NCBI GenBank assembly: GCA_050250875.1
Contig: JBFWNV010000001.1
Coordinates: forward strand, 1,116,001-1,180,000
Length of the DNA: 64,000 nt
Reading direction: 5' to 3'
Source of the DNA: CAWAYR01 sp050250875
GTDB taxonomy: Bacteria > Acidobacteriota > Vicinamibacteria > Vicinamibacterales > UBA2999
Part shown: positions 62,880-64,000 of the stretch, one piece after another
Layout of the letters: each line of letters begins with the position of its first letter
How positions within the stretch are numbered: position 1 is the first letter of the stretch
Translations under genes and position numbers: made by a program
Notes under the pieces: generated by a model
The model's input: the letters and a program-made list of their open reading frames with translations, nothing else
What the model was told of the DNA's origin: nothing
Database searches by the model: none

Positions 62880-62937
62880 GCGATGAGGACACGACGACCG
62901 GACACGTCGTTCACTGCGACGCCGACCCGGAGGTGAC

Positions 62938-63024
62938 ATGCCCGAGGGCATCCCCGAGCATGACCTCGTCGCTGGCTTGCACACCAGCGCACCGACCAAA
63001 TTCATAAACGCATCATCTTCCTGA
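62938..63024 (+). CDS. Small ORF (28 residues) with very strong ribosome site, possibly a truncated gene
   Basis: ATG 62938 is preceded by GGAGGTGAC, a near-perfect anti-16S match. The product would be 28 residues, starting MPEGIPEHDLVAGLHT, with no known family. A 17-codon frame (ATG 62883) ends in the TGA that overlaps this ribosome site, as in translational coupling. The 32-bp dyad lies upstream. It overlaps the end of the cupin gene by 12 bases. It could be the surviving 5' end of a gene cut off near 63000. Confidence 0.35.
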   Translation: MPEGIPEHDLVAGLHTSAPTKFINASSS

Positions 63025-63738
63025 ACAGAGCCCCTTGGGCCGCCAGTGCGCGTGCGGCGCATCGGGTGAGCTGTCGATCGGCATCGAGACCGGCGCGCTG
63101 GTGCGGTGGAGGATCAGCACGACTGCTCGGCGTGTATCAGTGCCGAGCCCGCCGATTGCCATCGGCCAGCCTTCAGGCGCGAGCATGCTCTGTCCCGCCC
63201 GGGCGGTCATCACCCCATTTGGTGTTTCCAGACACTGGCCCCCCGCAATCAGGAACCACGCCTCTGGCCCCGCATGCCGGTGCCCGTTCCCCTTCCCATC
63301 CTGGAAGTCCGGCGGGATGACCGTCTCCATGTAGTGAGCGGTGTAGGGAACCTCGCGATCGACTGTCAGCGGCCCGACGATGGCGACCCGATCGCCTGCT
63401 CCGGGTCGCCATGACTGTTCGGCGATCGTGAACAGCCAATGTTTGCCGTGGCCGTCCACGACGGTGCCTCGAGGACCACGTTTCACCTCGGCCGCCGCAC
63501 GATCAGGAAACGTGTCGAGATGCCAATACAACGGCTCGGCCGGCAATATGCCAAGCGGTGTGATGGCCGTCGTGTAGCAGCCAGGCTCGGCTCTGCGCTC
63601 CGCCACCGGAGTTTCACACCACCCAGAAAGACCAGGATTGCGGGCGCGGCCGTCAGTTCCGCGATCCTGAGCGACGACCATCGCAACAAGTATGAGAACG
63701 AGGACACACGAGAGGCCGGTCGCTGAGATCGTTCGCAT
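63013..63738 (-). CDS. Secreted cupin-domain protein
   Basis: 241 residues from ATG 63738; GGAGCG lies 8 bases upstream. A signal peptide or N-terminal anchor is VLVLILVAMVVAQ. The cupin motif GHRHAGPEAWFLIAGGQCLETPNG (residues about 155-180) is complete with G-x-H-x-H and the later E and GxxxxPxG. The first 130 residues are not recognised. Function unknown. It is the gene next to the third ECF sigma factor. Confidence 0.8.
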   Translation of the reverse strand: MRTISATGLSCVLVLILVAMVVAQDRGTDGRARNPGLSGWCETPVAERRAEPGCYTTAITPLGILPAEPLYWHLDTFPDRAAAEVKRGPRGTVVDGHGKHWLFTIAEQSWRPGAGDRVAIVGPLTVDREVPYTAHYMETVIPPDFQDGKGNGHRHAGPEAWFLIAGGQCLETPNGVMTARAGQSMLAPEGWPMAIGGLGTDTRRAVVLILHRTSAPVSMPIDSSPDAPHAHWRPKGLCSGR

Positions 63739-63804
63739 CGGAGACGCTCCTTGTCCCGTATAGCGGAAAAGGAACGCGACCGGTATCACGGACGGGACGC
63801 CCGA

Positions 63805-64000
63805 CTACTGCAGCCGCGCCGCCAGCCAAGCGCGAGCCGCTTTCCAGTCACGCTTCACGGTGATGACCGACACTCCGAGCGCTTCGGCGATTTCCTCTTC
63901 GAGCAGTCCGCCGAAGAATCGGAGTTCGACGACGCGCGCCGCCCGCGCATCCGCGGCCGCCAGCCCCGCGAGCTCGGTGTCGAGATCGATCAGCTGTTCG
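63805..64000 (-). CDS. ECF sigma factor, SigK-like, C-terminal part
   Basis: The gene runs off the window at its 5' side; 64 complete residues are visible. They contain region 4: a conserved RVVELRFFGGLLEEEIAEALGVSVITVKRDWKAARAWL helix-turn-helix, like those of the two complete sigma factors in the window. A TPR-kinase partner, if present, would have to lie elsewhere, because the cupin gene follows it instead. Confidence 0.85.
   Translation of the reverse strand, partial: EQLIDLDTELAGLAAADARAARVVELRFFGGLLEEEIAEALGVSVITVKRDWKAARAWLAARLQ

Larger units (their letters stand above)
62053..63012. other. Gene-poor, lower-GC, repeat-bearing stretch
   Basis: This 960-bp interval holds two of the three 35-bp repeats, a broken pRiA4b ORF-3 family relic on the minus strand (62346-62568), a 32-bp dyad (62848-62879) and the start of a small ORF at 62938. 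No intact gene of normal size is supported; longer open frames here have no family motifs. The rest shows nothing recognisable. Confidence 0.6.

Noticed and set aside
62053..62892. Several open frames of 80-170 codons in the low-GC patch
   Set aside because: They overlap each other on both strands, change frame through the repeats and lack ribosome sites. The only family match is split across two frames and is treated as a pseudogene.
1..64000. tRNA or rRNA genes
   Set aside because: No stretch with a tRNA T-loop and acceptor pairing, and no rRNA-like sequence, was recognised by eye. A dedicated search could still find a tRNA.
1..64000. Classical defence islands (restriction-modification, CBASS, retrons, Abi)
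   Set aside because: No methyltransferase/endonuclease pair, nucleotidyltransferase/effector pair, or reverse transcriptase motif was found. The DUF4143 ATPase alone is not evidence of defence.

Overview
The window is uniformly GC-rich (about 70% by eye) and very gene-dense. Its gene content fits an Acidobacteriota genome, most likely of the Vicinamibacteria type. The reasons are: repeated pairs of a SigK-like ECF sigma factor next to a TPR-bearing serine/threonine kinase, a TonB-dependent receptor with an N-terminal carboxypeptidase-regulatory-like domain, many secreted beta-rich proteins, HlyD/MacB-type export genes, and an arsenosugar gene pair. The assignment is an inference from gene families; no rRNA or tRNA gene was found to confirm it.

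Layout. 0-7 kb: the end of a secreted beta-propeller protein, a CubicO-type serine hydrolase, then a co-directional block of ECF sigma factor, TPR kinase and secreted FN3 protein. 7-17.4 kb: purEK, an M20 amidohydrolase, a complementary pair of M16 peptidases, a membrane protein, a DUF4143 ATPase with a palindrome at its start, a frameshifted ankyrin lipoprotein and an AraC/DJ-1 regulator. 17.4-31.8 kb: a DinB-fold enzyme, an M50-CBS protease, a divergent cyclopropane synthase/flavoenzyme pair, a relic fragment of a glycosyltransferase, an astacin, the intact glycosyltransferase, proline dehydrogenase, a BaiN-like flavoprotein and a four-gene ABC export operon. 31.9-35 kb: an arsenosugar-type peroxidase-like gene, arsS, a ModA-like binding protein and a DJ-1 protein.

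35-43.3 kb is the most striking region. An ECF sigma/kinase pair is divergent from three tandem secreted proteins. All three share one N-terminal domain; two continue into a YadA-like 14-residue beta-roll and a self-cleaving S74 chaperone domain, and the third carries a predicted seven-bladed propeller with a cysteine pair in most blades. 43-60.3 kb: an MTHFR-like protein, an aminotransferase, a metalloprotease-like protein whose first zinc histidine is a glutamine, an acyltransferase-like membrane protein, GNAT, an orphan response regulator, a penicillin-acylase/deacetylase/TonB-receptor cluster and a pair of secreted NHL-type propellers.

60.9-63.8 kb is a lower-GC patch. It holds three copies of a 34-35-bp repeat, an alpha/beta hydrolase, a frameshifted relic of a pRiA4b ORF-3 family gene, a 32-bp dyad ahead of a tiny ORF, and a cupin. 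The window ends inside a third ECF sigma factor gene. Several families of short repeats are dispersed between genes: GGGGTCTGACCCC-type palindromes, 7-8-bp-period tandem repeats just before start codons, and the 34-35-bp element. No CRISPR array or intact insertion sequence was seen.
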